The position numbers were made by a program, and so were the translations under genes. A DNA stretch of 47,758 nucleotides from Myxococcales bacterium (GTDB lineage Bacteria > Myxococcota_A > Polyangia > Polyangiales > Ga0077539): NCBI GenBank assembly GCA_030652255.1, contig JAUSAZ010000121.1:1-47758 (forward strand). The letters are read 5' to 3'. The notes below the pieces were generated by a model, which worked only from the letters and a program-made list of their open reading frames with translations, made no database searches and was not told the origin of the DNA. Of this stretch, positions 34,281 to 41,991 are shown in pieces; positions within the stretch are counted from its first letter, which is position 1, and every line of letters begins with the position of its first letter.

Positions 34281-35447
34281 GTGACCCCCGCAACGTCCCC
34301 TGGAGCGAGCAGCGTTCCTCGTCCCCGTGTGCTCGCAGACACGGCGCTGTGGCTCGTGTTCCTCACGGGATGCGCGAGCCGCCCGCCCGCACGCACGGTG
34401 CGCTCCGTCGCGGCGGAGAGGCACCCAGTTGCGGTGAGCACCTCCGACGACGCCACGCCCACCCCCGACGCGATCCACACATCACCGACCCCGGCCGCCG
34501 AGACGGCGGCTCCTTCGCCCGTCGAGACGGTGGCGTGCACTGCGATGCTGCGGGCGGCGTTTCATCTGCGGCCACGGGCGGTGGTCCGCTCCCTGGGCCC
34601 GGAGCTGCCCGCAGGGACCGAGGTGGCGGTGCTCGCGACTTCGAACGTGCAGCGACTGCAGCAGGAGTGGGGCGGTGCACTGGCGCCGGTGCTCAGCCGG
34701 GTGCGGGTGATCGCCACCGGGGTCGAGGGTTACGCCTTCGTCGACCCGCGCGAGCTCGCGCCGACGTGCCCGCTGCTCACGCCCATCGGCCTGATGACGC
34801 GGTCCCTCCGCGACCGCATCGGCCACCAGTGGCGGGTGAACTACGGTCGCGAGTGGGGCGTGGCGCCCGTCCCGGTGACGCAGCTGACGGGATGGGGGCT
34901 GGCCTTCGACCCGGCGCGCGACGAGGTGCTCGCGCGCTTCGATGTCGACCACAACGGCAGCGAGGAGGTGCTGATCCGAGCGAACCCCGAGAACAACCTC
35001 GGCGCCGTCGTCGCGTTGATGCGGGGCACCGGCGCGCGCGCCACCGGCATCGTCGTCGAGCAGGAGTGGGACCACGACCACCACTCGATCCGGTACGGGC
35101 AGACGATTCGCGCGGGTCGCGACACCTACGTGGCGATGGAAACCTGGAGCGTGGGCGGGTGCAACCGCTGCCTCGATGCGGTGTGCGACGAGCCCCATTG
35201 GGACCTCCGTCGACTGCACCCGGACGGCTGGTTCGTCCGGACCGCGACGCTGCCGAGACAGTCGGAGGGCGAGGCGCTCGCGCTGCACGGCGAGGCTGAC
35301 GGTCGCGTCACGGTCGAGGGAGAGCTCACCCATCGACGACAGTCGCTCCGGTTCGACCCGGTGACCTTCGCGCTGGTGATCGAGGGTCCGTCGATGCCAG
35401 AGCTCGCGATGGGAGGGGACTTCTGTCGTCAGCCTCCTGAGCGGTAA
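34281..35447 (+). CDS. SH3-like and FG-GAP-like lipoprotein
   Basis: 388 aa from a GTG at 34281; a second GTG at 34329 is possible. The signal ends TALWLVFLTGC, a good lipobox. After a Thr/Pro-rich linker comes an SH3-like part (AAFHLRPRAVVRSLGPELPA, GTEVAVLAT, YAFVDPREL). Next are FDVDHNGSEEVLIRANPENN as an FG-GAP-like loop, CNRCLDAVCD, and a C-terminal beta domain with GRVTVEGELTHRRQSLRFDP. That C-terminal domain exists alone as a fragment at 28187-28501. Likely cell-envelope located; ligand unknown. Confidence 0.72.
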   Translation: MTPATSPGASSVPRPRVLADTALWLVFLTGCASRPPARTVRSVAAERHPVAVSTSDDATPTPDAIHTSPTPAAETAAPSPVETVACTAMLRAAFHLRPRAVVRSLGPELPAGTEVAVLATSNVQRLQQEWGGALAPVLSRVRVIATGVEGYAFVDPRELAPTCPLLTPIGLMTRSLRDRIGHQWRVNYGREWGVAPVPVTQLTGWGLAFDPARDEVLARFDVDHNGSEEVLIRANPENNLGAVVALMRGTGARATGIVVEQEWDHDHHSIRYGQTIRAGRDTYVAMETWSVGGCNRCLDAVCDEPHWDLRRLHPDGWFVRTATLPRQSEGEALALHGEADGRVTVEGELTHRRQSLRFDPVTFALVIEGPSMPELAMGGDFCRQPPER

Positions 35448-35701
35448 ACGCGGCCCGACCCGCGCGCCGGTGCTCAGGGGCACCATCGTCCCACCCCCAG
35501 CGCCGCCACCGCGAGCAGCACCCCGTCCGCCCGCCGCGGCCGAGCCCGCCACCGAGCTCCCACCGAGCTCGCCAGAAGCTCCGCGCGACGGCGTGGGAGC
35601 CACAGCGGGACCGTCGCGTACGGGGTGCACTCTCGCCTGGAGTTGCTCCGTGCCTGCGACGGCGCCGCGTCGCCTTCCCGATACCCCGATGGGGTAGGGC
35701 T
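35448..35701. other. Convergent intergenic region with possible debris
   Basis: A minus-strand frame reads TVPLWLPRRRAELLASSVG and GVLLAVAALGVGRWCP-stop at about 35480-35620, which could be the end of a lost membrane protein. No start or full domain is present. Confidence 0.3.
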
Positions 35702-37648
35702 TTACTCCACCGCGCAGGCGATCGCGCGCACCACGCCGTCCTCGGCGGAGTCCTCCTCGATGGCGTCGGCGACCCCTTCAAGGCGGTTGCCCGGCTGCGC
35801 CTCCAGGGTGACCTCGCCGAGCTGATCGCAGCGCGTCCGGACCGATCGCAGGCACACCTCCCGGTCACTACGTTCCACTTCGGCGAACAGCCACAGTGGG
35901 TGACCGTCTGGGCCCACCAAGGCGGGTCCCAGGGAGAGGTTGAGGGCGTCGAGCCAGAGCGTGAGGACGCCCAGATCGTCGGGTCGACGCGGCATCTCGC
36001 AGGCGCGCAACGCCGTTGTCGGCATCGCGGGAACACCGCGTTCGGGCGAGCGGTCGAGCGGCAGGAAGCGCCCCGCAGACGCACGAGTGCGGCTCCAGAC
36101 GACGACGCCCGTGGACGAGCCCCAGCGCGCGAGCGTCGCGAACTCGTCGTCCCCGAGGTGCACCCCGCGACGGACGCGCACCCTCCCCTCCGGCGCGACC
36201 TCCAAGACGGACGCGGCGGCGACGCCGGGCACCAGCGAGCCGACCAACAGATACATGACGCCGCCGTCCGGGAGCGCAGCGGTGGTGGTTCCGCCGACCA
36301 ACCCGAGGCAGTCGCCCGACGGCTGCCGGAGCCGGACGATCGCCCCGCCCGCGCGGCCCCAGTTCAGCCACGAGTCGAACGATGGATGGATCAACACGCC
36401 CCGCGCGGAGACCGCCTCGACGGTCGCCCTGGTGATGCCGACCTCCTGCAGCGGGTTCACGTAGTGGCTGGCCAGATCGAGTGAGCCGCGCAATTCCGGC
36501 CCGGTCGTCCCGGTGTGAAAGCGCCCGGATTCCCAGATGCGCCAGCTCAGGCTGAGCGACGAGCCGATCTCCCCGCGGACCTGGTCAGAGCCCGTAAAGG
36601 CAATGAGGACTTCAGGGTGCCGACGACCCCGGGGCTCAGGGCGCTGCGCCGGTGGGGCCGGCCGGCGCGGGGCAACGACGCGCTGGCCCGGCGCGCAGGC
36701 GAAGCGCGTGGCGCCGCCCACCCGAGGTGCGACGCCCGCCGCGTGGCTCGCGTTCGCGGGAAGGTCGCTCGCGCACCGCGCGGCGCTGACCGAACCGCCG
36801 AAGACCTCGCGGGCCCGCGCGCCGTACCGGCCCACGCTTGGATAGTGATGGAAGATGTCGAGCCCGACGAACAGGGAGTTGGGTGTCCGGCAGCTCGCGC
36901 CGAGGAGGGTTCCCTCGGAGCTCAGGTACTGCCGCCCGCCGGTGGTGGTGATGGCCAAGCCGGCGGGCTCGGACTCCACGTCCCAGCCGATCTCGGCGCC
37001 GAGGTCGACGGGGCGCCACGTCTCCCCCCCGTCGGCCGTCGCGAGGATCACGCCGCGCTCGAGCAGTGCCGCGCCCCGGTTCGCGTCGCGGAAGGCAGCA
37101 GCGAAGGCCCTCGACGGCAGCGCCGCGCGCCGCAGGGCCGACCGGCCATCGGTGGTCCAGAGAGCGCCGCCGGCGTCGATGAGCGCGGCCCTTCCCCGCG
37201 AGGCCCGCGGCGCCCGGGGGCAGGTCATCCGGCCGAGGTTGCGCAGCCGGCCGACGAAGGTCTCGCTGCTTGCGACGGTGCCGTCAGCGGCGACGAAGAT
37301 CCAGCCGTCGGCGGTCCGCACGACGCCGACGATGTCGGAGGCGAAGCGCTGGGCCGCGACCTCCACATGGTCGTCCAACGCCGAGACCACTCCACGGAGG
37401 GGTCCGCAGCACACGTTGCGGTGGTCGCCCTCGCCGTACTCGACGACGGTCAAGGTGCACGCGAGGGGCGCCATCGCGCGCAGTTCGCGCGACGGGATGG
37501 GCCGTCTCGCGGTCGGGAGGTACGTCCACGCGACCAGCGCGCCGAGGGCCGCCGTCGCGACGACGCCGACGATCGAGCCCACGACGCGGGCGACCGACCG
37601 GCGCGCCCCCCTTGGCGCGGCCCCCATGGTATGCGCGCGGTACGGCAT
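35702..37648 (-). CDS. BNR/Asp-box-like membrane-anchored protein, paralogue 5
   Basis: 648 aa; starts at ATG 37648 or 37627. One N-terminal membrane helix (VVGSIVGVVATAALGALVAW). Signature GWIFVAADGTVASSETFVG then RLRNLGRMT; then ALWTTDGRSALRRAA and LATADGGETWRPVDLG. The rest is propeller-like (GGAIVRLRQPSGDCLGLVGG, FATLARWGSSTGVVVWSR). It differs from paralogues 1, 3 and 4 in being anchored by a helix and not a lipid, and it is encoded alone, 14 kb from the nearest relative. Confidence 0.76.
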   Translation of the reverse strand: MPYRAHTMGAAPRGARRSVARVVGSIVGVVATAALGALVAWTYLPTARRPIPSRELRAMAPLACTLTVVEYGEGDHRNVCCGPLRGVVSALDDHVEVAAQRFASDIVGVVRTADGWIFVAADGTVASSETFVGRLRNLGRMTCPRAPRASRGRAALIDAGGALWTTDGRSALRRAALPSRAFAAAFRDANRGAALLERGVILATADGGETWRPVDLGAEIGWDVESEPAGLAITTTGGRQYLSSEGTLLGASCRTPNSLFVGLDIFHHYPSVGRYGARAREVFGGSVSAARCASDLPANASHAAGVAPRVGGATRFACAPGQRVVAPRRPAPPAQRPEPRGRRHPEVLIAFTGSDQVRGEIGSSLSLSWRIWESGRFHTGTTGPELRGSLDLASHYVNPLQEVGITRATVEAVSARGVLIHPSFDSWLNWGRAGGAIVRLRQPSGDCLGLVGGTTTAALPDGGVMYLLVGSLVPGVAAASVLEVAPEGRVRVRRGVHLGDDEFATLARWGSSTGVVVWSRTRASAGRFLPLDRSPERGVPAMPTTALRACEMPRRPDDLGVLTLWLDALNLSLGPALVGPDGHPLWLFAEVERSDREVCLRSVRTRCDQLGEVTLEAQPGNRLEGVADAIEEDSAEDGVVRAIACAVE

Positions 37649-37730
37649 GGGGGATCTTCGCAGAGGCCCCCGCCCGGTGACAACGTCGGCGGTCGGCTGG
37701 GCGTGCGTCGGTAGTGCTCAAGTTTGAAAC

Positions 37731-37749
37731 CGCCCGAAACGGCCGGGCG
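37731..37749. terminator. Short GC hairpin
   Basis: CGCCCG (37731-37736) pairs with CGGGCG (37744-37749) across 7 nt. It lies upstream of both neighbouring genes, so it may instead be a regulatory structure. TTGACG, a -35-like hexamer, starts at 37755. Confidence 0.3.
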
Positions 37750-37789
37750 TGAAGTTGACGCGGTCGGTCGGCGTAGGCACCCCTTTGCC

Positions 37790-38092
37790 ATGGACGCCGC
37801 CGGTCTCCCCGCCCTGATCGAAGCCATCCGCCACCTTCACGGCGCCGCCGCGACCTGGGTGGAGTCCGTCCCGGTACGCGAGACGTGGCAGGGCGCGACC
37901 GTGTGGGAGGGCGAGGTGCAGGTGTTCGACCTCGCGGGGCACCCCACGGCGTCGCGGGCGTATGCCTGGAGCCACGCCACAGAGGGCGAGCGGCGCCGCT
38001 TCGTGGCCGTGCTGCACGCCCCGCCGGTGGTCGACCCCGTGACGGCCGTGCGCGCGGCCATCGGCGCCGAGTACCGCCAGCGGCAGAACTGA
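37790..38092 (+). CDS. Small hypothetical protein
   Basis: 100 aa, soluble, single compact domain: MDAAGLPALIEAIRHLHGAA, WVESVPVRETWQGATVWEGE, VQVFDLAGHPTASRAYAWSH and RRFVAVLHAPPVVDPVTAVR. It looks like a widespread myxobacterial hypothetical protein, by impression only. Preceded by TTGACG about 30 nt upstream. Function unknown. Confidence 0.65.
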   Translation: MDAAGLPALIEAIRHLHGAAATWVESVPVRETWQGATVWEGEVQVFDLAGHPTASRAYAWSHATEGERRRFVAVLHAPPVVDPVTAVRAAIGAEYRQRQN

Positions 38093-38170
38093 CGGGCGCC
38101 GCCCGAAGGTAGACGGGGCATCGGCAGGGGCCGATACTCGCCCGCGCCGCACCAACCCGAGGGGAACCCC

Positions 38171-39235
38171 ATGCTTGACCGCCGACTTCTGCCGCTCGCT
38201 GTCGCCTTCATCACGGCATGCAACCCGTCGGCACCTCTCCTGTTGCCAACCATCGATACTGGCAGTGCCGTCGATGGCGCGACGACAGACCGTTCTGTAG
38301 GAGTCGACGCCACCGACGCCGCGCCCGTAGACGTCCCATCACCTATGGATGCGCCTGTTATCGACATCGTGCTGGCGGACGTGCCCGATGTGCCGGTGGT
38401 CCCGGATGTTCCTGACGTTCCCGGCGTGATGGACGTTGTTCCGGCGGTGGATGTCATCCCATCGGTCGATGTGACTTCGACGGTGGACGTGCCCGATGTG
38501 CCCTTGACGGTCGATGTCCCGGACGTCCCACCCGTGGTCGACGGCGGGACGTGTCCAACCGGCATGGCGCTCATTCCTGCCGGGACATTCACCATGGGTG
38601 ACACCAGTCCCGACAGCAACGGCGCCGACCCGCCTCATGTGGTCACGCTGTCGGCGTTCTGTATGGATATCAACGAGGTCACGGTCGCGGCGTACAGCGC
38701 CTGCTCGGCGACGGGGTGCACGACCCCGCAAACCCAGACCGGGTGCAATTGGGGCGTCGCCGGGAGAGGGGATCACCCCATCAACTGCGTCGATTGGAAC
38801 CAGAGCTCGGCATTCTGCCGCTGGCGCGGCGGCTCTCTCCCGACCGAAGCGCAGTGGGAGTACGCAGCGTGCGGCGCCGACGGCCGCACGTACCCATGGG
38901 GCGAGTCTGCGCCCGGTCCATTGGTGTGCTGGAGCGGCACGGGAAGTCGCGCGACGACATGCCCCGTTGGCTCATTCCCGGCCGGTAGGTCGCCCTTCGG
39001 CATCATGGACATGGGAGGGAGCGTCTACGAGTGGGCGACAGACTGGCTGGGCCCATACGGCAGCGCACCGCAGACCAACCCCACTGGTCCGAGTTCAGGC
39101 ACCCGTCGCGTCCTCCGCGGCGGTTGCTGGGGTAACCGTGACGCAATCTACATGCGAGCGACGCGCCGCGACGGGTTGAGCCCTACCAATCAAAACATCG
39201 TTGATGGAATCCGCTGCGCCCGCGCGCCGCTGTAA
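38171..39235 (+). CDS. FGE/sulfatase-modifying-factor-like lipoprotein
   Basis: 354 aa. Signal MLDRRLLPLAVAFITAC with Cys17, then a 100-residue Val/Asp/Pro linker (DVPDVPVVPDVPDVP). The FGE-sulfatase domain starts at CPTGMALIPAGTFTMGD and has the usual blocks INEVTVAAY, HPINCVDWNQSSAFCRWRGG, SLPTEAQWEYAACG, FGIMDMGGSVYEWATDW, RRVLRGGCWGN and DGIRCARA. The catalytic Cys pair of true formylglycine-generating enzymes is not in the usual place near the C-terminus. It is more likely a binding or structural domain than an active enzyme. GAGGGGA precedes the ATG. Cell-surface location inferred. Confidence 0.85.
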   Translation: MLDRRLLPLAVAFITACNPSAPLLLPTIDTGSAVDGATTDRSVGVDATDAAPVDVPSPMDAPVIDIVLADVPDVPVVPDVPDVPGVMDVVPAVDVIPSVDVTSTVDVPDVPLTVDVPDVPPVVDGGTCPTGMALIPAGTFTMGDTSPDSNGADPPHVVTLSAFCMDINEVTVAAYSACSATGCTTPQTQTGCNWGVAGRGDHPINCVDWNQSSAFCRWRGGSLPTEAQWEYAACGADGRTYPWGESAPGPLVCWSGTGSRATTCPVGSFPAGRSPFGIMDMGGSVYEWATDWLGPYGSAPQTNPTGPSSGTRRVLRGGCWGNRDAIYMRATRRDGLSPTNQNIVDGIRCARAPL

Positions 39236-39248
39236 CGCTTCAATCGGC

Positions 39249-39270
39249 GGAACCCGTGGGAGTCGAACCC
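39249..39270 (-). other. tRNA 3'-end-like sequence, possible att remnant
   Basis: On the minus strand GGGTTCGACTCCCACGGGTTCC looks like a T-loop plus 3' acceptor strand. The 5' side of the T stem does not pair well and no matching 5' acceptor (GGAACCC) lies upstream, so it is not a whole tRNA. It sits at the left border of the acquired island, where tRNA 3' ends often remain as attachment sites. Confidence 0.25.
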
Positions 39271-39366
39271 TGCGCGCCACAGTGGGCGCGTGCCTTCGGG
39301 ATGTAAAGCCCCTCACGGCCGCCGGGCCGGGCACGGTTTCCAGTGCCCCGCCACGGTCGGGCGGGG

Positions 39367-39591
39367 CTATGTCGCGGGCTTCGCGGCGCCCTGGAGGGCG
39401 GCAGCGAGCACCCGCCGCGCCCATTCGGACTCGGGGACGCCCGCCGCCTCTGCCGCAGCCTTCACGGCGGCGCGCTCGGTGTCGGACAGGCGGATGGTGA
39501 ACGGGTCGCCGCGCGTGGTCCCCTCGGGCTTCGGGGGACGGCCACGGCGACCCTTCGCAGGGCCACCCTCAGGCGCACCGGGGGCGTTCAC
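39367..39591 (-). CDS. Ribbon-helix-helix-type small DNA-binding protein
   Basis: 74 aa from a GTG that overlaps the transposase stop (GTGA at 39588-39591). Basic N-terminus with GRRGRPPKPEG (AT-hook-like), then FTIRLSDTERAAVKAAAEAA and GVPESEWARRVLAAAL, the strand-helix-helix of an RHH repressor. Being coupled to the transposase gene inside the IS ends, it probably regulates transposition or binds the element's ends. An accessory RHH gene is unusual for IS1-type elements. Confidence 0.7.
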   Translation of the reverse strand: MNAPGAPEGGPAKGRRGRPPKPEGTTRGDPFTIRLSDTERAAVKAAAEAAGVPESEWARRVLAAALQGAAKPAT

Positions 39592-40427
39592 TGACGCTCC
39601 CCGTGAAGGGCGGCGTTCAGGAGTTCCTCCATCGACCACACATGATCCGAGACGCCCGCCGCCATCGCGGGCGTGGTGCGGAGGGTCTGGTGGATGCGGC
39701 AGAGGTTGTAGTGCGCGAAGTGCAGCGCCACCGCGGCGGCGTGGTTGCGGGGCTTCTTGCTGAACCCGTTGGTCAACCGCGTGAACCGGCGCATCTGCAT
39801 CCGCATCGTCAGGTTGTCCCGTTCGACATACGAGGTCGAGATGAGGTCTTCATCCGGCGACCCCATGATGATGGTTTTCTCCGTGGAGGTGACCTTGGGC
39901 GGCGAGTACCGCCCCGGCCCGGCGGGCTCGGACTCGTAGGACTTTACAATCATCGCGTAGTCGACATCGCACCCGAAGGCATCATCGATCGCGTTGATGT
40001 AGAGCGAGAGTCCGTCCGTGCTGATCTGCACGCGGTTGGTCAGCCGCCCCTTCAAGTCGGCGATGAACTTGGACGTATCCGCCGCGGTGCGCTTGCCCAC
40101 GAGGTAGGACGGGACGAGCTTCGTGTCCGCATCGATCGCCACGAAGGTCCACGAGTCGCCCACCGTGCGCGGGTCTTCATCCTCGCGAACGTGGCGCTGC
40201 TTCTTCTGGACGAAGCTCCAAATCTCATCGCACTCCAACCGCTCGCACGCGAGGCCGCGCATGATGCTGTCGTGCAGCGCCGCGCAGCCCTCGCCCATCC
40301 GCACCAGCAGGGAGAGGATGGTCGGTTGCGACACGTCCGTCATGCGCGAGGTCGCGCGGATGGAGACGCCTTCTACCAGGGCGGAGAGGACAGCGATCTG
40401 CTTGGATTCCGGGAGGTTGTTGCTCAT
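39588..40427 (-). CDS. IS1-family transposase
   Basis: 279 aa as one intact frame with no frameshift, unlike classic IS1. N-terminal HTH (SIRATSRMTDVSQPTILSLL); catalytic DDE domain with CDEIWSFVQKKQRHVRED, DSWTFVAIDADTKLVPSYLV, ISTDGLSLY and ISTSYVERDNLTMRMQMRRF, followed by HFAHYNLCRIHQTL. The set D-E-I-W ... D-G ... E-R-x-N is that of the DDE_Tnp_IS1 family. TAACTGTCGTACAGTAA just upstream is a small imperfect palindrome that may be an operator for the RHH protein. Confidence 0.88.
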   Translation of the reverse strand: MSNNLPESKQIAVLSALVEGVSIRATSRMTDVSQPTILSLLVRMGEGCAALHDSIMRGLACERLECDEIWSFVQKKQRHVREDEDPRTVGDSWTFVAIDADTKLVPSYLVGKRTAADTSKFIADLKGRLTNRVQISTDGLSLYINAIDDAFGCDVDYAMIVKSYESEPAGPGRYSPPKVTSTEKTIIMGSPDEDLISTSYVERDNLTMRMQMRRFTRLTNGFSKKPRNHAAAVALHFAHYNLCRIHQTLRTTPAMAAGVSDHVWSMEELLNAALHGERQ

Positions 40428-40551
40428 GGTGACTTACTGTACGACAGTTAATCGCCGGGGCTACACCGGGGGCTGCATTTTCTTTCGGAACGCTGGGAAT
40501 GCAGGGGATTTGGAGAGGGGCTGAACCCTGAACGGGCGGGGCGGGGATTCC
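40428..40551. other. IS leader region
   Basis: Non-coding part of the IS between the transposase start and the outer inverted repeat. It includes the palindrome ACTGT-CGT-ACAGT near 40441-40453 and an AT-richer patch (GCATTTTCTTTCGG) that could hold the promoter. Confidence 0.4.
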
Positions 40552-40568
40552 GGCGCTGGCGACAGTGC

Positions 40569-41117
40569 CTAATCTCTCGGAGGGGCTTTGTTCTTCACTA
40601 TCTCTATCGCCAAAGCGTCAAGGAACGTATGAAATGCCTTGTCTCTGGCTCTTGGCTTAAACATCACGGCTATTGTCGAGATATGCTGTGACACCTGCTT
40701 TGCATATCGCTCTGCGTCCGACTGGCTGTATATATGAACGCGGTTATAGTCGGAGTCGTGACGAGACTTCTGGAGTTTCACGAATAGCACGGCCATATCA
40801 ACGAGCGCGGTAAAGTCGGTGCCCTTCATGGCCTCGACTGCCTCAAAGGAGGTATTGGAACCCATGCTCGCTATGTGTCGACAAATGTTTCTTATGTGCT
40901 TATGGTCATGCTTCCTGGCATACGCATTCATCTCGTCTTCGTCAGTGGTATTTGATGACCTAACTACAGCATAGCTGATGATAGACTGGAACAAGGCGTA
41001 GTAGAGGGTTGATATTGATCGGCGGACAGCGCCGTCGCAGTCAGTCATGCCGTTGGACCTGTCGACAACGTATTTGCCGTGCGACAAGAACGTCTTGTCG
41101 ATATCATCCAGCGCCAT
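40569..41117 (-). CDS. HEPN-like protein in a low-GC cassette
   Basis: 182 aa from ATG 41117. The helical core contains DCDGAVRRSISTLYYALFQS, the Y-Y-A-L-F helix typical of HEPN domains, followed by NAYARKHDHKHIRNICRHIA, in which R-x(3-5)-H patterns fit the HEPN RNase motif. The rest is helical. Codon use is clearly less GC-rich than the host, so it was probably acquired. HEPN proteins are often RNases in toxin-antitoxin or phage-defence systems; that role is inferred. The stop codon is TA of the flank plus G, the first base of the IS1 element, so the C-terminus may be cut. It overlaps its upstream partner by 14 bp. Confidence 0.58.
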   Translation of the reverse strand: MALDDIDKTFLSHGKYVVDRSNGMTDCDGAVRRSISTLYYALFQSIISYAVVRSSNTTDEDEMNAYARKHDHKHIRNICRHIASMGSNTSFEAVEAMKGTDFTALVDMAVLFVKLQKSRHDSDYNRVHIYSQSDAERYAKQVSQHISTIAVMFKPRARDKAFHTFLDALAIEIVKNKAPPRD

Positions 41118-41484
41118 TGCCGATGTCCTTGCTGTCCCTGACTCCAGACAAAACAATGCAATCCCTTTGATGCAGGCGCCCATGCGCCTGCACTCCAAAT
41201 GACTTATCGAAGGCGTTGAGCATGTCGAATATGTCATCGTCCGAATATTCGGAGAGCGCACGGCCTTCTTCGATGACAAGCCGTGGATACACGGAGAGGC
41301 CGAACTCGCTGTCTTGTTCAAAGCGAGAGACGGTGGCCGTCACTTTCGGCCACCGGTCCGGCCACGAACTAGACATCGCCTCAAGAGCAGCGCGCGCTGT
41401 CTCCAGTAGTTCAACCAGAGTGACCGGTGCCGTTGGTGTGGCGCGCTGAACTGACGAGTAACGGGTTGTCACAACGCCATCCAT
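41104..41484 (-). CDS. Partner of the HEPN-like gene, unknown
   Basis: 126 aa from ATG 41484. MDGVVTTRYSSVQRATPTAP is followed by VTLVELLETARAALEAMSSS, YPRLVIEEGRALSEYSDDDI and FDMLNAFDKSFGV. The fold looks alpha/beta, without nucleotidyltransferase motifs, so it is not an MNT antitoxin. Another frame upstream (MPNQTAKNQSAPSVTPAVGW behind GAGGAG) looks like the natural N-terminus, so a frameshift near 41475 is possible. The 14-bp overlap with the HEPN-like gene implies coupled expression and perhaps a complex. Confidence 0.5.
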   Translation of the reverse strand: MDGVVTTRYSSVQRATPTAPVTLVELLETARAALEAMSSSWPDRWPKVTATVSRFEQDSEFGLSVYPRLVIEEGRALSEYSDDDIFDMLNAFDKSFGVQAHGRLHQRDCIVLSGVRDSKDIGNGAG

Positions 41485-41625
41485 CCCACCGCCGGAGTGA
41501 CGGAGGGGGCGCTCTGGTTTTTGGCCGTCTGGTTCGGCATCTCCTCGCGAGAGTGCACGCCCGACTTCGGGGCGTGGGCGCCTGCGGAACCTCCCTGTGC
41601 TGTGCGCGGGCGTATCCATGTCACA

Positions 41626-41991
41626 TCACCCGTCGCCGTTTGGTGATTTCTTGGAGACCACGTAGCGCTTGAGGCCCTTGCCCGGGTTTGCGCGCACGTA
41701 TCCGTTCCAAGCACGAACAATCTCGGCCATGGCCTCTGGCATCGCTTTCGGCGGCATTCGGATAGATGCGACCACGTGACCGTCCACGTGAGTTTTTTGA
41801 TCGCCTTCGTCGAAATACGGCTCTGTTTCTGGCCGCACCTCCGCAAAGGCGAAACTGAAGATGTCGTCAAAGTCGGACAGCGCGACAAAGTTCGCGTAGA
41901 GCGGCGTAGGCGACCCTTCCCATACGAAGTCAACCCACTCCACATCGTTCTTGGGGGCGGGCTTCTTTGCTGCTTTGTTCGTGCGTGCCAT
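41626..41991 (-). CDS. DUF3467-like small protein
   Basis: 121 aa. Lys-rich start MARTNKAAKKPAPKNDVEWV, then PLYANFVALSDFDDIFSFAF and VASIRMPPKAMPEAMAEIVR. The Y-A-N-F-V ... F-x-F-A ... R-x-x-x-P-x-A pattern and length match DUF3467 proteins, whose role is unknown. It lies 141 bp upstream of the HEPN partner gene on the same strand, in the same lower-GC segment. It may be the first gene of the cassette. GGAGG abuts the ATG, too close for a normal site. Confidence 0.6.
   Translation of the reverse strand: MARTNKAAKKPAPKNDVEWVDFVWEGSPTPLYANFVALSDFDDIFSFAFAEVRPETEPYFDEGDQKTHVDGHVVASIRMPPKAMPEAMAEIVRAWNGYVRANPGKGLKRYVVSKKSPNGDG

Larger units (their letters stand above)
39330..40569 (-). mobile_element. 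IS1-family element with RHH passenger, 1240 bp
   Basis: Ends match as inverted repeats: GGCACGGTTTCCAGTGCC at 39330-39347 and, on the minus strand, GGCACTGTCGCCAGCGCC at 40552-40569 (14 of 18). Between them are an IS1-type transposase gene and an overlapping small RHH gene. No direct target duplication is visible at the two edges, so one flank may have been rearranged. Confidence 0.68.

Noticed and set aside
39288..39312. 16S rRNA-like string (GCCTTCGGGATGTAAAGCCCCT)
   Set aside because: It resembles a conserved 16S segment over about 20 bases, but the flanks do not match rRNA on either side. Treated as coincidence.
39241..39330. Complete tRNA gene
   Set aside because: Only a T-loop-like 3' part is visible. 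The T stem pairs over 3 bp and no 5' acceptor or D arm fits.
40569..41484. Classic HEPN/MNT toxin-antitoxin pair
   Set aside because: The partner lacks the GSx10DxD motif of minimal nucleotidyltransferases, so I list it only as an unknown partner.
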